64,000 bases of DNA from Mycobacteriales bacterium (GTDB lineage Bacteria > Actinomycetota > Actinomycetes > Mycobacteriales > SCTD01), in the NCBI GenBank assembly GCA_030697205.1, contig JAUYQP010000045.1, positions 29,193-93,192 on the forward strand, read 5' to 3'. Under the pieces are notes generated by a model. That model was not told where the DNA came from. It searched no databases and saw nothing but the letters and a program-made list of their open reading frames with translations. Shown here one piece after another: positions 15,670 through 23,392 of this stretch (position 1 is its first letter; every line of letters starts with the position of its first letter). Made by a program: the position numbers and the translations under genes.

Positions 15670-17481
15670 ATGGCACGCACTCTCAGGACACCGGCGCGAC
15701 GACGCGCTCTGGCGGTCCTCACCGCTGGCGCGACCGTCGCCGGCGGTTGCGCACTGCTCGGCCCGGGCACCAGCTCGGCCTCGAGCCACCGCGAGGCGCC
15801 GTACATCCTCGGCGACCCCGCGGTCGACAACACCGACACCTACGCCTTCGTCAGCCCCGACGACGCCAGCTCGGTGACCTTCGTCGCCAACTGGGCGCCG
15901 TTCTCCGAGCCCGGCGGCGGCCCCAACTTCTTCCCGTGGGACACCGACGCGGCCTACGACATCAACGTCGACAACAACGGTGACGCGAAGGCCGACATCG
16001 TCTACCGCTGGACGTTCGCCGACGTCGACAAGCGCGGCGCCCAGGAGCGCGGCAAGGTCGACGGCACGTTCCTGCTCAACGACGGTCCGGTCACCGACCT
16101 CGACGACCCGAACCTGCTCTACCGCCAGACCTACGACCTGCAGGCGATCCCGTTCACCAACGGCACCGCGGGCACGCCCGTCACGATCGTCAACGACGGC
16201 AAGGTCGCCCCGAGCAACGTCGGTGTGGCGTCCATGCCCGACTACGTCGAGCTCCGCCAGGAGGCGGTCACGCCGCTCGCCGGCGGTGCCGCGGGCAAGT
16301 CCTACGTCGGCCAGGCCGACGACCCGTTCTACCTCGACCTGCGCATCTTCGACCTGCTCTACGGCGGTGACCTCTCCGAGGTCGGCTACGACACGCTGTC
16401 GGGCTACAACGTCAACACGGTCGCGCTGCAGGTCCCGAAGGTGGCCGTGGCCGGTGCCGGCAACGTCACCGACAACCCGGTCATCGGTGTCTGGTCGACC
16501 ACCAGCCGCAAGGCCACCCGCACCTTCAAGGCCACCAACGCCGCGCCGACCACGAGCGCGACCGACGCGACCGACGCGACCGACGACACGGGCGCCTTCC
16601 AGCAGGTCTCGCGCCTGGGCAACCCGCTCGTCAACGAGGCCGTCGTCCCGGCCAACCTCAAGGACTACTTCAACCGGTCCACGCCGGACAAGGACGCGCA
16701 GTTCCTCGGCAAGGTGCAGGACCCCGAGGTCCCGCAGCTGATCGAGCTGCTCTACAAGATCCCGAACCCCAACAAGACGCCCAAGGGCGCCGACCGCCCC
16801 GACCTCGTCGCCGCGTTCCTCACGGGCATCGACGGCCTCAACGCCACCAAGATCAACAAGAACAACGCGAGCCCGGCACCGGCGGAGTACCTCCGTCTCA
16901 ACATGTCGATCCCGCCGACCACCAGCAACAGCGGCCAGGGCAACCGCCTCGGCGTCGTCGCCGGTGACAACGCGGGCTTCCCCAACGGCCGTCGCCTCGG
17001 TGACGACGTCGTCGACATCGCGTTGCAGGTCCTCGAGGGTCTGCTCGTGCCGGACCAGGACCCGGCCGTGAAGAAGGCCGTCTCCGGTCTCGGTGACGCG
17101 GTCTCGAAGAACGACGTCTCGTACCTCGGCGTCTTCCCCTACATCGGCGACCCGCACACGGGCTCCGACCTGCGTCAGGGCGCCTCGCCGGTGAGCTTCA
17201 CGCAGAGCTTCACCAGCGCCGGTGGCAAGGTCACCGCACAGGTCACCGGCATCAGCCCGGCAGCCCCGGGCGGCTTCGCGGTCCTCTACCGCGTGAACGG
17301 CAACGGCAGCCTGACCGGCCTCGGCCAGTCCTCGCTCAACGCCGCCGGCACCGCCGGCCCGGCCCGCGTCATCCCGTGGACCTCGGGCCAGAAGCTGACC
17401 CTCGTCTGGCGCGTGTTCCCCAAGCGCGGCAGCGTCGGCCAGATCAACCGCGGCGAGCCGACGACGATCACCGTCCGCTAG
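15670..17481 (+). CDS. Secreted DUF4331 (SHREAP) protein, second copy
   Basis: 603 residues. The Arg-rich signal peptide leads straight into SSHREAP at residues 38-44. A DxNxDxxxD calcium-loop-like pattern sits at D101-D109, exactly where the paralogue at 10775-12358 has its own. It differs from the paralogue by an inserted Asp/Thr-rich repeat (ATDATDATDDT, about residue 300) and by a C-terminal beta-rich domain of about 90 residues ending in TITVR, with no membrane tail. It is therefore predicted to be released or loosely held. ATG 15670 follows AAGGAG by five bases; the longer frame begins ten codons upstream without one. Confidence 0.9.
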   Translation: MARTLRTPARRRALAVLTAGATVAGGCALLGPGTSSASSHREAPYILGDPAVDNTDTYAFVSPDDASSVTFVANWAPFSEPGGGPNFFPWDTDAAYDINVDNNGDAKADIVYRWTFADVDKRGAQERGKVDGTFLLNDGPVTDLDDPNLLYRQTYDLQAIPFTNGTAGTPVTIVNDGKVAPSNVGVASMPDYVELRQEAVTPLAGGAAGKSYVGQADDPFYLDLRIFDLLYGGDLSEVGYDTLSGYNVNTVALQVPKVAVAGAGNVTDNPVIGVWSTTSRKATRTFKATNAAPTTSATDATDATDDTGAFQQVSRLGNPLVNEAVVPANLKDYFNRSTPDKDAQFLGKVQDPEVPQLIELLYKIPNPNKTPKGADRPDLVAAFLTGIDGLNATKINKNNASPAPAEYLRLNMSIPPTTSNSGQGNRLGVVAGDNAGFPNGRRLGDDVVDIALQVLEGLLVPDQDPAVKKAVSGLGDAVSKNDVSYLGVFPYIGDPHTGSDLRQGASPVSFTQSFTSAGGKVTAQVTGISPAAPGGFAVLYRVNGNGSLTGLGQSSLNAAGTAGPARVIPWTSGQKLTLVWRVFPKRGSVGQINRGEPTTITVR

Positions 17482-17499
17482 CCAGCACCGCACTACCGT

Positions 17500-17534
17500 C
17501 CGGGGCGGTCCCTCTCGTGGAGGGGCCGTCCCGG
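17500..17534 (+). terminator. Stem-loop after the second DUF4331 gene
   Basis: A 15-base stem (17500-17514 with 17520-17534), with two wobble pairs and a five-base loop, lies 19 bases beyond the stop codon. No U-tract follows. Confidence 0.65.
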
Positions 17535-17575
17535 CGGCATGACCGGACACCTGGCCAGACCTCGAGGGAGACCCC

Positions 17576-18007
17576 GTGCGCACCCCCCTGCTCGTCGTCG
17601 CGCTGCTCGCCGGCACTGCCCTCACCGCCTGCCAGGCGGTCGAGAAGACGCCGGTCGCGACGCCCACTCCGACGATCTCCCAGCCGCCGTCGTCCGCCTT
17701 CGTCGCCGGCACCTGCAGCCTCGCCGCCGAGGACGTCCTCGCGGTCGGTCGCGACACCGTGCGGCTCGGTGACGGCGGCGACGGGAAGGTCGACCCCGCC
17801 GTCAAGGACTCGCTGCGCGAGACCCAGGACCGGTTGGCGCCCCTCGCGGAGACCGCCGACGCCACGGCCAAGGCCGCGCTCGACCGGCTCGTCGTCGCCA
17901 TCGGCCTGGTGCGGGTCCGGGCGGACGGCAACACCTACGAGCCCGCCCTCGGGCAGGAGTTGCGCACGGCGTACGACGCTGCCGTCCTTGCCTGCACGAC
18001 TGGCTAG
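17576..18007 (+). CDS. Small lipoprotein of unknown function
   Basis: 143 residues. The signal peptide ends in LTAC, a lipobox with the lipidated cysteine at about residue 19. A Thr/Pro linker is followed by a helical domain with two further cysteines (AGTCSL near 46 and a C near the C terminus) that could form a disulfide. GTG 17576 is preceded by GAGGGAG. I recognise no family. It follows the DUF4331 gene on the same strand but is separated from it by a hairpin. Confidence 0.7.
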   Translation: MRTPLLVVALLAGTALTACQAVEKTPVATPTPTISQPPSSAFVAGTCSLAAEDVLAVGRDTVRLGDGGDGKVDPAVKDSLRETQDRLAPLAETADATAKAALDRLVVAIGLVRVRADGNTYEPALGQELRTAYDAAVLACTTG

Positions 18008-18037
18008 GCTGACGCTCCCTGCGATCGGAAGGCCGCC

Positions 18038-18307
18038 GTGCCCGTCGTCGTCCCCGGTGCCACCACGCGCTGGCGCTGCACGCTGTGCGGCAACCTCACC
18101 CGCTTCGACGTGACCCGGGCGACCCGGGCGGTGGACTACGTCCACGTCGACCTCGCCGGCGAGCCGGTCGTGGAGGAGCGCGAGGTCGTCAGCGAGGTCG
18201 TCGAGCACGTCACCTGCCGCTGGTGCAAGGCGGTCGACCAGGTCGAGGTCGTGCCGCGTCCCGGCAGCGACTCCGGAAGCGAGCAGGGCGCAGCCAGCGC
18301 GGTCTAG
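18038..18307 (+). CDS. Zinc-ribbon protein, 89 residues
   Basis: CTLC near residue 14 and CRWC near residue 60 make a C-x2-C...C-x2-C zinc ribbon with a beta hairpin between them (DYVHVDLAGEPVVEEREVVSEV). The tail is Ser/Gly-rich and disordered. GTG 18038 follows GGAAGG. A TAGGCT hexamer at 18004-18009, over the end of the lipoprotein gene, may be its promoter, giving a leader of about 22 bases. The partner is unknown; ribbons of this kind often bind nucleic acid or protein. Confidence 0.68.
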   Translation: MPVVVPGATTRWRCTLCGNLTRFDVTRATRAVDYVHVDLAGEPVVEEREVVSEVVEHVTCRWCKAVDQVEVVPRPGSDSGSEQGAASAV

Positions 18308-18310
18308 CGT
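18305..18310 (+). promoter_or_regulatory. -10 element, leaderless promoter of the NYN-domain gene
   Basis: TAGCGT, six bases before ATG 18317, overlapping the stop codon of the zinc-ribbon gene. Confidence 0.55.
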
Positions 18311-18316
18311 GACCGC

Positions 18317-19612
18317 ATGACAGACCCGGTCCTGCCTCCCGCGGTGCGGGAGCGGGTCGTGGCCGTCGCCGCCGACCGGCTCGCGGCGCTGCCCGTCGAG
18401 CAGGTGCCTGCGTCCCTGCGGGCCTTCCGCTCCTTCACGCCGACCAAGCGGGCCCGGCTCGCGGCGACCCCGCTCGCCGCGGCCCTCGCCACCGACCCGG
18501 TCTTCCGTCAGCGGGTGTCCGAGGGGGTCGGCGAGGCGTTCCCGGGGCTGGCCGTCGCGCTCGCCGACGGCGCGCCGCTGCCGGCCGCGGACCCCGTCGA
18601 CGTCGCGGCGCTGGCCTACCTGCTGCGCCCCGCCGGCTGGGAGGCCCACGTCGCGCGGGCCGTCGAGGAGCTCGCCCGCACCGCCGCGGTCGAGGACGCC
18701 TCCGTGCACGTCGATGCCGTCACCCGGCTCACCGAGCAGCTCGAGGCGGTCAGGGCAGCCGCGCGATCCGAGGCCGAGCGGGCCACGGCGGAGGTGACGA
18801 GCCTCAAGGCCGACGCGGCCGCGCTGCGCCGCAAGGTCCGCGAGCTGGGGGAGCGGGCCGCGACCGCCGACCGGGCCCGGGTCGCCGCCGAGGAGGCGGT
18901 CGCCGCGGCGGGCACGTCGGAGTCGGCCCGGCTCGTCGAGGCCGAGGCGGAGGTCCGCCGGCTGCGCACCCGGCTCACCGAGGCCGAGGACGCGCTCGCT
19001 GCCGCCAAGCAGGCCGCCCGCGAGGGGCGCAACGCCGACGAGCTGCGGCTGCGGGTCCTGCTCGACACCCTGGTCGGCTCCGCGACCGGGCTGCGTCGCG
19101 AGCTCGCCCTCGCGCCGCTCGAGGGCCGGCCCGCCGACGCCCTCGAGGCCGACTACGCCTTGGTGGCCGCGTCGGTCTCCGCCCAGGGGCGCTCCGACGA
19201 CGACCCGCTGCTGCTCGACGCGCTGCTGCAGGCCCCCGGCACGCACCTGCTCGTCGACGGCTACAACGTCACCAAGACCGGCTACGGCGAGCTCGCGCTC
19301 GACGTCCAGCGGGCCCGGCTGCTGGCCGGCCTCGGTGCCCTCGCCGCCCGCACCGGCGCCGAGACGACCCTGGTCTTCGACGGCACCGACCGGGCCGCGC
19401 CGCTCGCGCCCGCCTCACCGCGCGGGGTCCGGCTGCTGTTCAGCCGGCAGGGCGAGACCGCCGACGAGGTCCTGCGCCGGCTGGTGCGCCACGAGCCCGC
19501 GGGCCGCCCGCTCGTCGTGGTGTCCAGCGACAAGGAGGTCGCCGACGGCGTACGCCGGGCAGGTGCCCGTCCCATGGCCGCGCGGGCCCTGCTGAGGCTC
19601 CTCGAGCGCTGA
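18317..19612 (+). CDS. NYN-domain (YacP/PIN-like) RNA-binding protein with coiled coil
   Basis: 431 residues. The N-terminal third is helical. Residues about 130-240 are a long Ala/Glu/Arg coiled coil. The C-terminal 175 residues are an NYN domain, beginning HLLVDGYNVTKTGYG and containing LVFDGTD and the late VVSSDKEVADG strand, with the acidic residues expected of a PIN-type nuclease. Proteins of this layout are common in actinobacteria and are presumed RNA-processing factors, but their substrate is not known. The message appears leaderless. Confidence 0.85.
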   Translation: MTDPVLPPAVRERVVAVAADRLAALPVEQVPASLRAFRSFTPTKRARLAATPLAAALATDPVFRQRVSEGVGEAFPGLAVALADGAPLPAADPVDVAALAYLLRPAGWEAHVARAVEELARTAAVEDASVHVDAVTRLTEQLEAVRAAARSEAERATAEVTSLKADAAALRRKVRELGERAATADRARVAAEEAVAAAGTSESARLVEAEAEVRRLRTRLTEAEDALAAAKQAAREGRNADELRLRVLLDTLVGSATGLRRELALAPLEGRPADALEADYALVAASVSAQGRSDDDPLLLDALLQAPGTHLLVDGYNVTKTGYGELALDVQRARLLAGLGALAARTGAETTLVFDGTDRAAPLAPASPRGVRLLFSRQGETADEVLRRLVRHEPAGRPLVVVSSDKEVADGVRRAGARPMAARALLRLLER

Positions 19613-19697
19613 TCCTGTCGGAGGGCCCGCCTAGCGTCGGCCGGGCCGGCACGTTGGACTGCCCCGCCGGACCGCCCAACCCCCGAGAGGCCCCACC

Positions 19698-19943
19698 ATG
19701 CTGATCGACTGCGACACCTGCGCGGTGCGCGACCTGCGCTGCGGTGACTGCGTCATGAGCGTGCTCCTCGACGCGCCGGGCTCGTCCGCGCACGTGCGCG
19801 AGGTCGATCTCGCCGAGCAGGCCGCCCTCGCCGCCCTCGCCGACAGCGGGCTCGTGCCGCGGCTGCAGCTCGTCCGGCTCGGCCTGCCCCGGCTGCGCGA
19901 CGGCGCAGGCCCGGGAGACGGGTCCACCCAGCACGCCGTCTGA
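19698..19943 (+). CDS. Conserved small protein with two CxxC pairs
   Basis: 81 residues. CDTC (5-8) and CGDC (15-18) form a C-x2-C-x6-C-x2-C cluster that should bind zinc or an Fe-S cluster. Short strands and an EQAALAALADSGLVP helix follow. Proteins like this commonly precede NlpC/P60 genes in actinobacteria, as here. ATG 19698 follows CGAGAGG. A TAGCGT hexamer at about 19632 could be the promoter. The function is unknown. Confidence 0.72.
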   Translation: MLIDCDTCAVRDLRCGDCVMSVLLDAPGSSAHVREVDLAEQAALAALADSGLVPRLQLVRLGLPRLRDGAGPGDGSTQHAV

Positions 19944-20049
19944 CACCGACACGGCTCCCTCACTCGACGGTCACAGTCCGATCTCGGTAGAGTCGTCCGG
20001 TCCGCACGTGACGGCGACCCATCCGGGCCGCGGGCGCGCGGGCACCGCC

Positions 20050-20200
20050 GAGTCTGCGTCCGGGTCCTGCCTGGTCGCGGAGCCGGGGAACCAACCGTTC
20101 CCCCGGGGTGAATCGGCGCTTGGGCCTCTGCGTGCAGGGGGTGCGGCGTCGTAGGGCAGCTTCCGAGCCCGAACCCGACAGCTCACCCGGTAGGCGGGCG
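20050..20200 (+). ncRNA. c-di-AMP riboswitch (ydaO/yuaA leader)
   Basis: The conserved boxes are easy to see: GGGGAACC (20085-20092), GGGGTGAATCG (20105-20115) and CCCGAACCCGACAGCTC (20168-20184) followed by ACCCGGTAGGC. These match the ydaO/yuaA motif, known to bind cyclic di-AMP and, in actinobacteria, to precede cell-wall hydrolase genes. It ends about 25 bases before the start of the NlpC/P60 gene, whose ribosome site (AGGACAGGAGAG) lies directly after it. High c-di-AMP is expected to lower expression. Outer boundaries are approximate. Confidence 0.93.
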
Positions 20201-20225
20201 ACGGAAGGACAGGAGAGCCGCCGTC

Positions 20226-21251
20226 ATGGCGACCCCCCGCGTACCCAGCTCCCGCACGCGCCGCTTGCTCGTCTCCGCAGGTCTTGCCGTGGCCGTCGCG
20301 ACCGGTGTGGCGGTCGCCCCGTCGGGCGCCGTCGCCGAGCCGCGCCCCTCGCTCGCCGAGGTGGAGCGCCGCGTCGACGCCCTCAACACCGAGGTCGAGC
20401 GGCTGGCCGAGGACTACAACGAAGCCCGCCTCGTCCTGCAGACCGCGGCCCGGGCCGGTGCCGCCGCGAAGGCGCGCGTCGCCCGCGAGCAGGCCAAGCT
20501 CGAGCAGGCCCGCGCGACCCTGTCTGCAGTGCTCGCCGGTGCCTACCGCTCCGGTGGCACCGACGCGGCGGTCTCGCTCATCGGCACCACCGACCCGCAG
20601 GTCTTCCTCGACCGGGCGTCCAGCCTCGAGGTGCTCGCCCGCAGCCAGGCCGACCAGCTGGCCGACGTCGCCGTCGTGCGCAAGCGACTCGCTGACCTGC
20701 AGGCCGCGGCCGACCGACAGGAGCAGGCGCAGCGCGACATCCAGAGCCGGATCGATGCCCGCAAGAGCGACATCGAGAAGAAGCTGCGCGAGCAGCAGGG
20801 CCTGCTCAGCGGTCTGCGGGCTGACGAGCGCCGGCGCTACGCCGCAGCGCGCGCCAGTCGCGAGCGCGCTGCGGCTCCGCGCGCGACCTACAACGGTCCG
20901 GCAAGTGGTCGCGCGGCGGTCGCCGTGCGCGAGGCCTACGCCCAGCTCGGCAAGCCCTACAAGTGGGGCGCTGCCGGCCCGGACCGCTTCGACTGCTCCG
21001 GCCTGACCATGTGGGTGTGGGGCAAGGCAGGCGTGTCGCTGCCGCACAACAGCCGCGCGCAGTTCGCCAGCGGCCGCAAGGTGGCGCGCAACGACTGGCA
21101 GCCCGGAGACCTGCTCTACTTCGGCAGCCCGATCCACCACGTCGCGATCTACGTCGGCGGCGGCAAGATGATCAGCGCCCCGCAGACCGGCGACGTCGTC
21201 AAGCTGCGCGGCGCCCAGCGCAACGACTACGCGGGCGCGACCCGCCCCTGA
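20226..21251 (+). CDS. NlpC/P60 peptidoglycan endopeptidase with coiled coil
   Basis: 341 residues. A signal peptide (about 1-38), a long coiled coil (about 40-215) and a C-terminal NlpC/P60 domain with catalytic C257 (RFDCSGL) and H305 (SPIHHVAIY). This is the RipA-like layout; such enzymes cut stem peptides during growth and division. The c-di-AMP riboswitch just upstream ties its expression to that messenger, as for resuscitation and wall-remodelling genes in Streptomyces. ATG 20226 follows a strong AGGAGAG site. Confidence 0.93.
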   Translation: MATPRVPSSRTRRLLVSAGLAVAVATGVAVAPSGAVAEPRPSLAEVERRVDALNTEVERLAEDYNEARLVLQTAARAGAAAKARVAREQAKLEQARATLSAVLAGAYRSGGTDAAVSLIGTTDPQVFLDRASSLEVLARSQADQLADVAVVRKRLADLQAAADRQEQAQRDIQSRIDARKSDIEKKLREQQGLLSGLRADERRRYAAARASRERAAAPRATYNGPASGRAAVAVREAYAQLGKPYKWGAAGPDRFDCSGLTMWVWGKAGVSLPHNSRAQFASGRKVARNDWQPGDLLYFGSPIHHVAIYVGGGKMISAPQTGDVVKLRGAQRNDYAGATRP

Positions 21252-21265
21252 CGGGGTCGCGAGAT

Positions 21266-21317
21266 GATCACCATCAGGCTTCGATGGTGATCGACTCGCG
21301 TGACACGTCGGCGTGTC
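21266..21317. repeat. Paired stem-loops after the NlpC/P60 gene
   Basis: GATCACCATC (21266-21275) pairs perfectly with GATGGTGATC (21283-21292), and GACACG (21302-21307) with CGTGTC (21312-21317). The first can act as terminator. The GACACG...CGTGTC hairpin is also the core of the element at 7903-7964. A lone ATGATCA follows near 21326. Confidence 0.6.
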
Positions 21318-21481
21318 GTCGCGACATGATCAGCCACCCCCTACGCCGGCATCCGTGGGCCGGCCGCCTGCCGACGACGCGCCGGTGAGGCCACGCGGCT
21401 TGTGACTGCAGCGCCCAGCGGCGAGGATGGCGCGCCGCACCGACCCACCGGGGCGGGGCGGTCCGAGGAGAGGGGTGCCGG

Positions 21482-22618
21482 GTGCGGGAGCTGCACGTCG
21501 TCGCGCTGAGCGAGGACGGGCGCTCGGTCGTGCTCGCCACCTCGGCGACGGCCACCAAGGGCGCTTATCGGGTCCGGCTCGACGGGCCGCTGACCGCCGC
21601 GGTCCGCGGCGAGCTGCGCCGACCCGGTGAGCCCACCGCGCCCGAGGTCGACCTCACCCCGAAGGACATCCAGGCCCGGCTGCGGGCCGGCGAGACCCCC
21701 GAGCAGATCGCCGAGTCGGCCGGGGTCCCGGTCGCCCGCGTCGAGCGCTTCGAGGGCCCGGTCATCTCCGAGCGCCAGCGCGTCATCGAGCAGACCCGCG
21801 CCGCCTTCATGGTCCGCGGGCGCAAGGGCGCCTCCGCGCTGCCGCTCGGCGACGTCGTCGACCACCAGCTGGCCGAGACCGCCGCGCTCGTCGAGGACAG
21901 CGTCGAGTGGAGCGCGCGCCGCCTCGACGACGCCACCTGGGAGGTCGCGCTGCGCTTCGTCGCCCGCGCGCGTGCCCGCACCGCCCGGTGGACCTACGAC
22001 CCCGCCACCCGCATCGTCACCGGAGTCGACAGCGCCTCCGCGGCGATGGGCCACAGCGACCGCGCGGTGCTGCCCGCGCACAAGCCGGCCGCCGCACCCG
22101 CGAAGAAGGCCCCGGCCACGAAGGGGGCGAAGGGCACCACGAGAGCGGGTACGCCGAAGGCGGCTCCGACGCGGGCGCTCCCGAAGGCCGCGCCGAAGGC
22201 TGCCCCGAAGAAGGCCCCGAAGAAGGTGGCGGCGACGGTGGCCGCCACGAAGGCGACCCCCAAGGCCGCTCCGAAGGCGGCCCCGACGAAGGTGGCCGTG
22301 ACGAAGGCGGCCCCGAAGGCGGCTGCGGCGAAGAAGGCTGCGCCGAAGCCGCCGAGGAAGGCTGCGGCCCCAGCACCGGTCGCGCTGCCCAAGGCCCGGG
22401 TGCGCCGCAAGCCGCCCGCCCAGGCCGCCGCGCAGGCCGCACCCCCGCCGGCCGAGCCGCGTCGGGTGCTGCGCATCGTCACCGACGACCCGATCGAGAC
22501 CACCCCCGCCGTGGCCCGGCGGGCGGCCGGCGCCCGGGCGAGCGTGCCGGGGTGGGCCGACGTGCTGCTCGGCGCCACACCCAGCACGCAGACCGGTGCG
22601 ACCAGGGACGACGACTGA
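21482..22618 (+). CDS. sepH: Septation protein SepH
   Basis: 378 residues. The N-terminal 190 residues match the SepH (DUF3071) core, with VRELHVVALSEDG at the start and a helix-turn-helix at about 62-90 (DIQARLRAGETPEQIAESAG, then VARVERF). SepH stimulates FtsZ assembly in Streptomyces and Mycobacterium. From about residue 200 the protein becomes a Lys/Ala/Pro repeat (APKKAPKK, KAAPKAAP) of roughly 100 residues, like a histone H1 tail, before a short structured C terminus. GTG 21482 fits homologue starts; GAGGAGAGGGG lies upstream. Confidence 0.92.
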   Translation: MRELHVVALSEDGRSVVLATSATATKGAYRVRLDGPLTAAVRGELRRPGEPTAPEVDLTPKDIQARLRAGETPEQIAESAGVPVARVERFEGPVISERQRVIEQTRAAFMVRGRKGASALPLGDVVDHQLAETAALVEDSVEWSARRLDDATWEVALRFVARARARTARWTYDPATRIVTGVDSASAAMGHSDRAVLPAHKPAAAPAKKAPATKGAKGTTRAGTPKAAPTRALPKAAPKAAPKKAPKKVAATVAATKATPKAAPKAAPTKVAVTKAAPKAAAAKKAAPKPPRKAAAPAPVALPKARVRRKPPAQAAAQAAPPPAEPRRVLRIVTDDPIETTPAVARRAAGARASVPGWADVLLGATPSTQTGATRDDD

Positions 22619-22647
22619 GCCGCGCGGCCGGGGGGCACGGGACGCGG

Positions 22648-23349
22648 GTGCGACGGGCGGTTGTCGGCGTACTCCTGGTCCTCACGCTGGCCGGGTGCGG
22701 CGGCGCCGAGGAGCCGGTGGTCGACCCGGGCATCGCCCAGCTCGGCGCGGCCATCACCGCGGTCAGCGCAGCGCGCGGGGAGGTCCTCGACGCGACCCAG
22801 GCGATCGCCGACGGCGCGACCGCCCTCGACGACGTCGACGAGGCTGCGGCGGCGGGGGAGCCGGCCGCGACGAAGGCCGCCCGCGAGCGCGCAGCGAAGG
22901 CCACTCCCGCCACGACGAAGGCGCTCGCCTCGCTGCCGGCCCGTCTGCAGGCCTACCGCGACGCGCTCGTCGCGCTCGAGACCGGCGCGACGACGGCGCA
23001 GTCGCTCGACCAGGCGCAGCGCGGCCTGCTCGCGGCCGTCGGCACCACCGGAGCCGCCGAGGTCGCGGCCGTCGACGCGCTGCGGAAGACCGGCAACGGC
23101 GCGTGGGCGACCTACTCCCGCCTCGACCGGATCTCGGCGACCTGGCTCGAGCGCTCGACCGCCGGGTGGTACCGCACCAAGGCGGAGGGGCGACAGGCCT
23201 ACGCCGTCCTCGTCGGCGACCTGCGGCAGGCGCTCGACAAGGCCCGGCCCGCGCTGCAGCGCGCCGACACCGCGACCCGGGCAGCGGCCCGTCGGGTGTC
23301 GACGGCGCTGAAGGAGGCCGACGCGGCGCTCGAGCCGCTGCGGCCCTGA
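22648..23349 (+). CDS. Predicted lipoprotein, all-helical
   Basis: 233 residues. The signal peptide ends in TLAGCGG, a clear lipobox with the lipidated cysteine at about residue 16. The rest is Ala-rich and helical without cysteines or glycine turns, likely a bundle or coiled coil. GTG 22648 is the first start after sepH and follows GGGGGG. I recognise no family. It is 29 bases from sepH and may share its message. Confidence 0.7.
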   Translation: MRRAVVGVLLVLTLAGCGGAEEPVVDPGIAQLGAAITAVSAARGEVLDATQAIADGATALDDVDEAAAAGEPAATKAARERAAKATPATTKALASLPARLQAYRDALVALETGATTAQSLDQAQRGLLAAVGTTGAAEVAAVDALRKTGNGAWATYSRLDRISATWLERSTAGWYRTKAEGRQAYAVLVGDLRQALDKARPALQRADTATRAAARRVSTALKEADAALEPLRP

Positions 23350-23380
23350 GCTCCCGCTGCGCGATCTGCCCGGCTCGCCC

Positions 23381-23386
23381 TACGAT
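23381..23386 (+). promoter_or_regulatory. -10 element, leaderless promoter of the protease-pimB group
   Basis: TACGAT, six bases before GTG 23393. The alternative GTG at 23390 would be only three bases away, so this spacing helps choose 23393. Confidence 0.5.
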
Positions 23387-23392
23387 CAGGTG

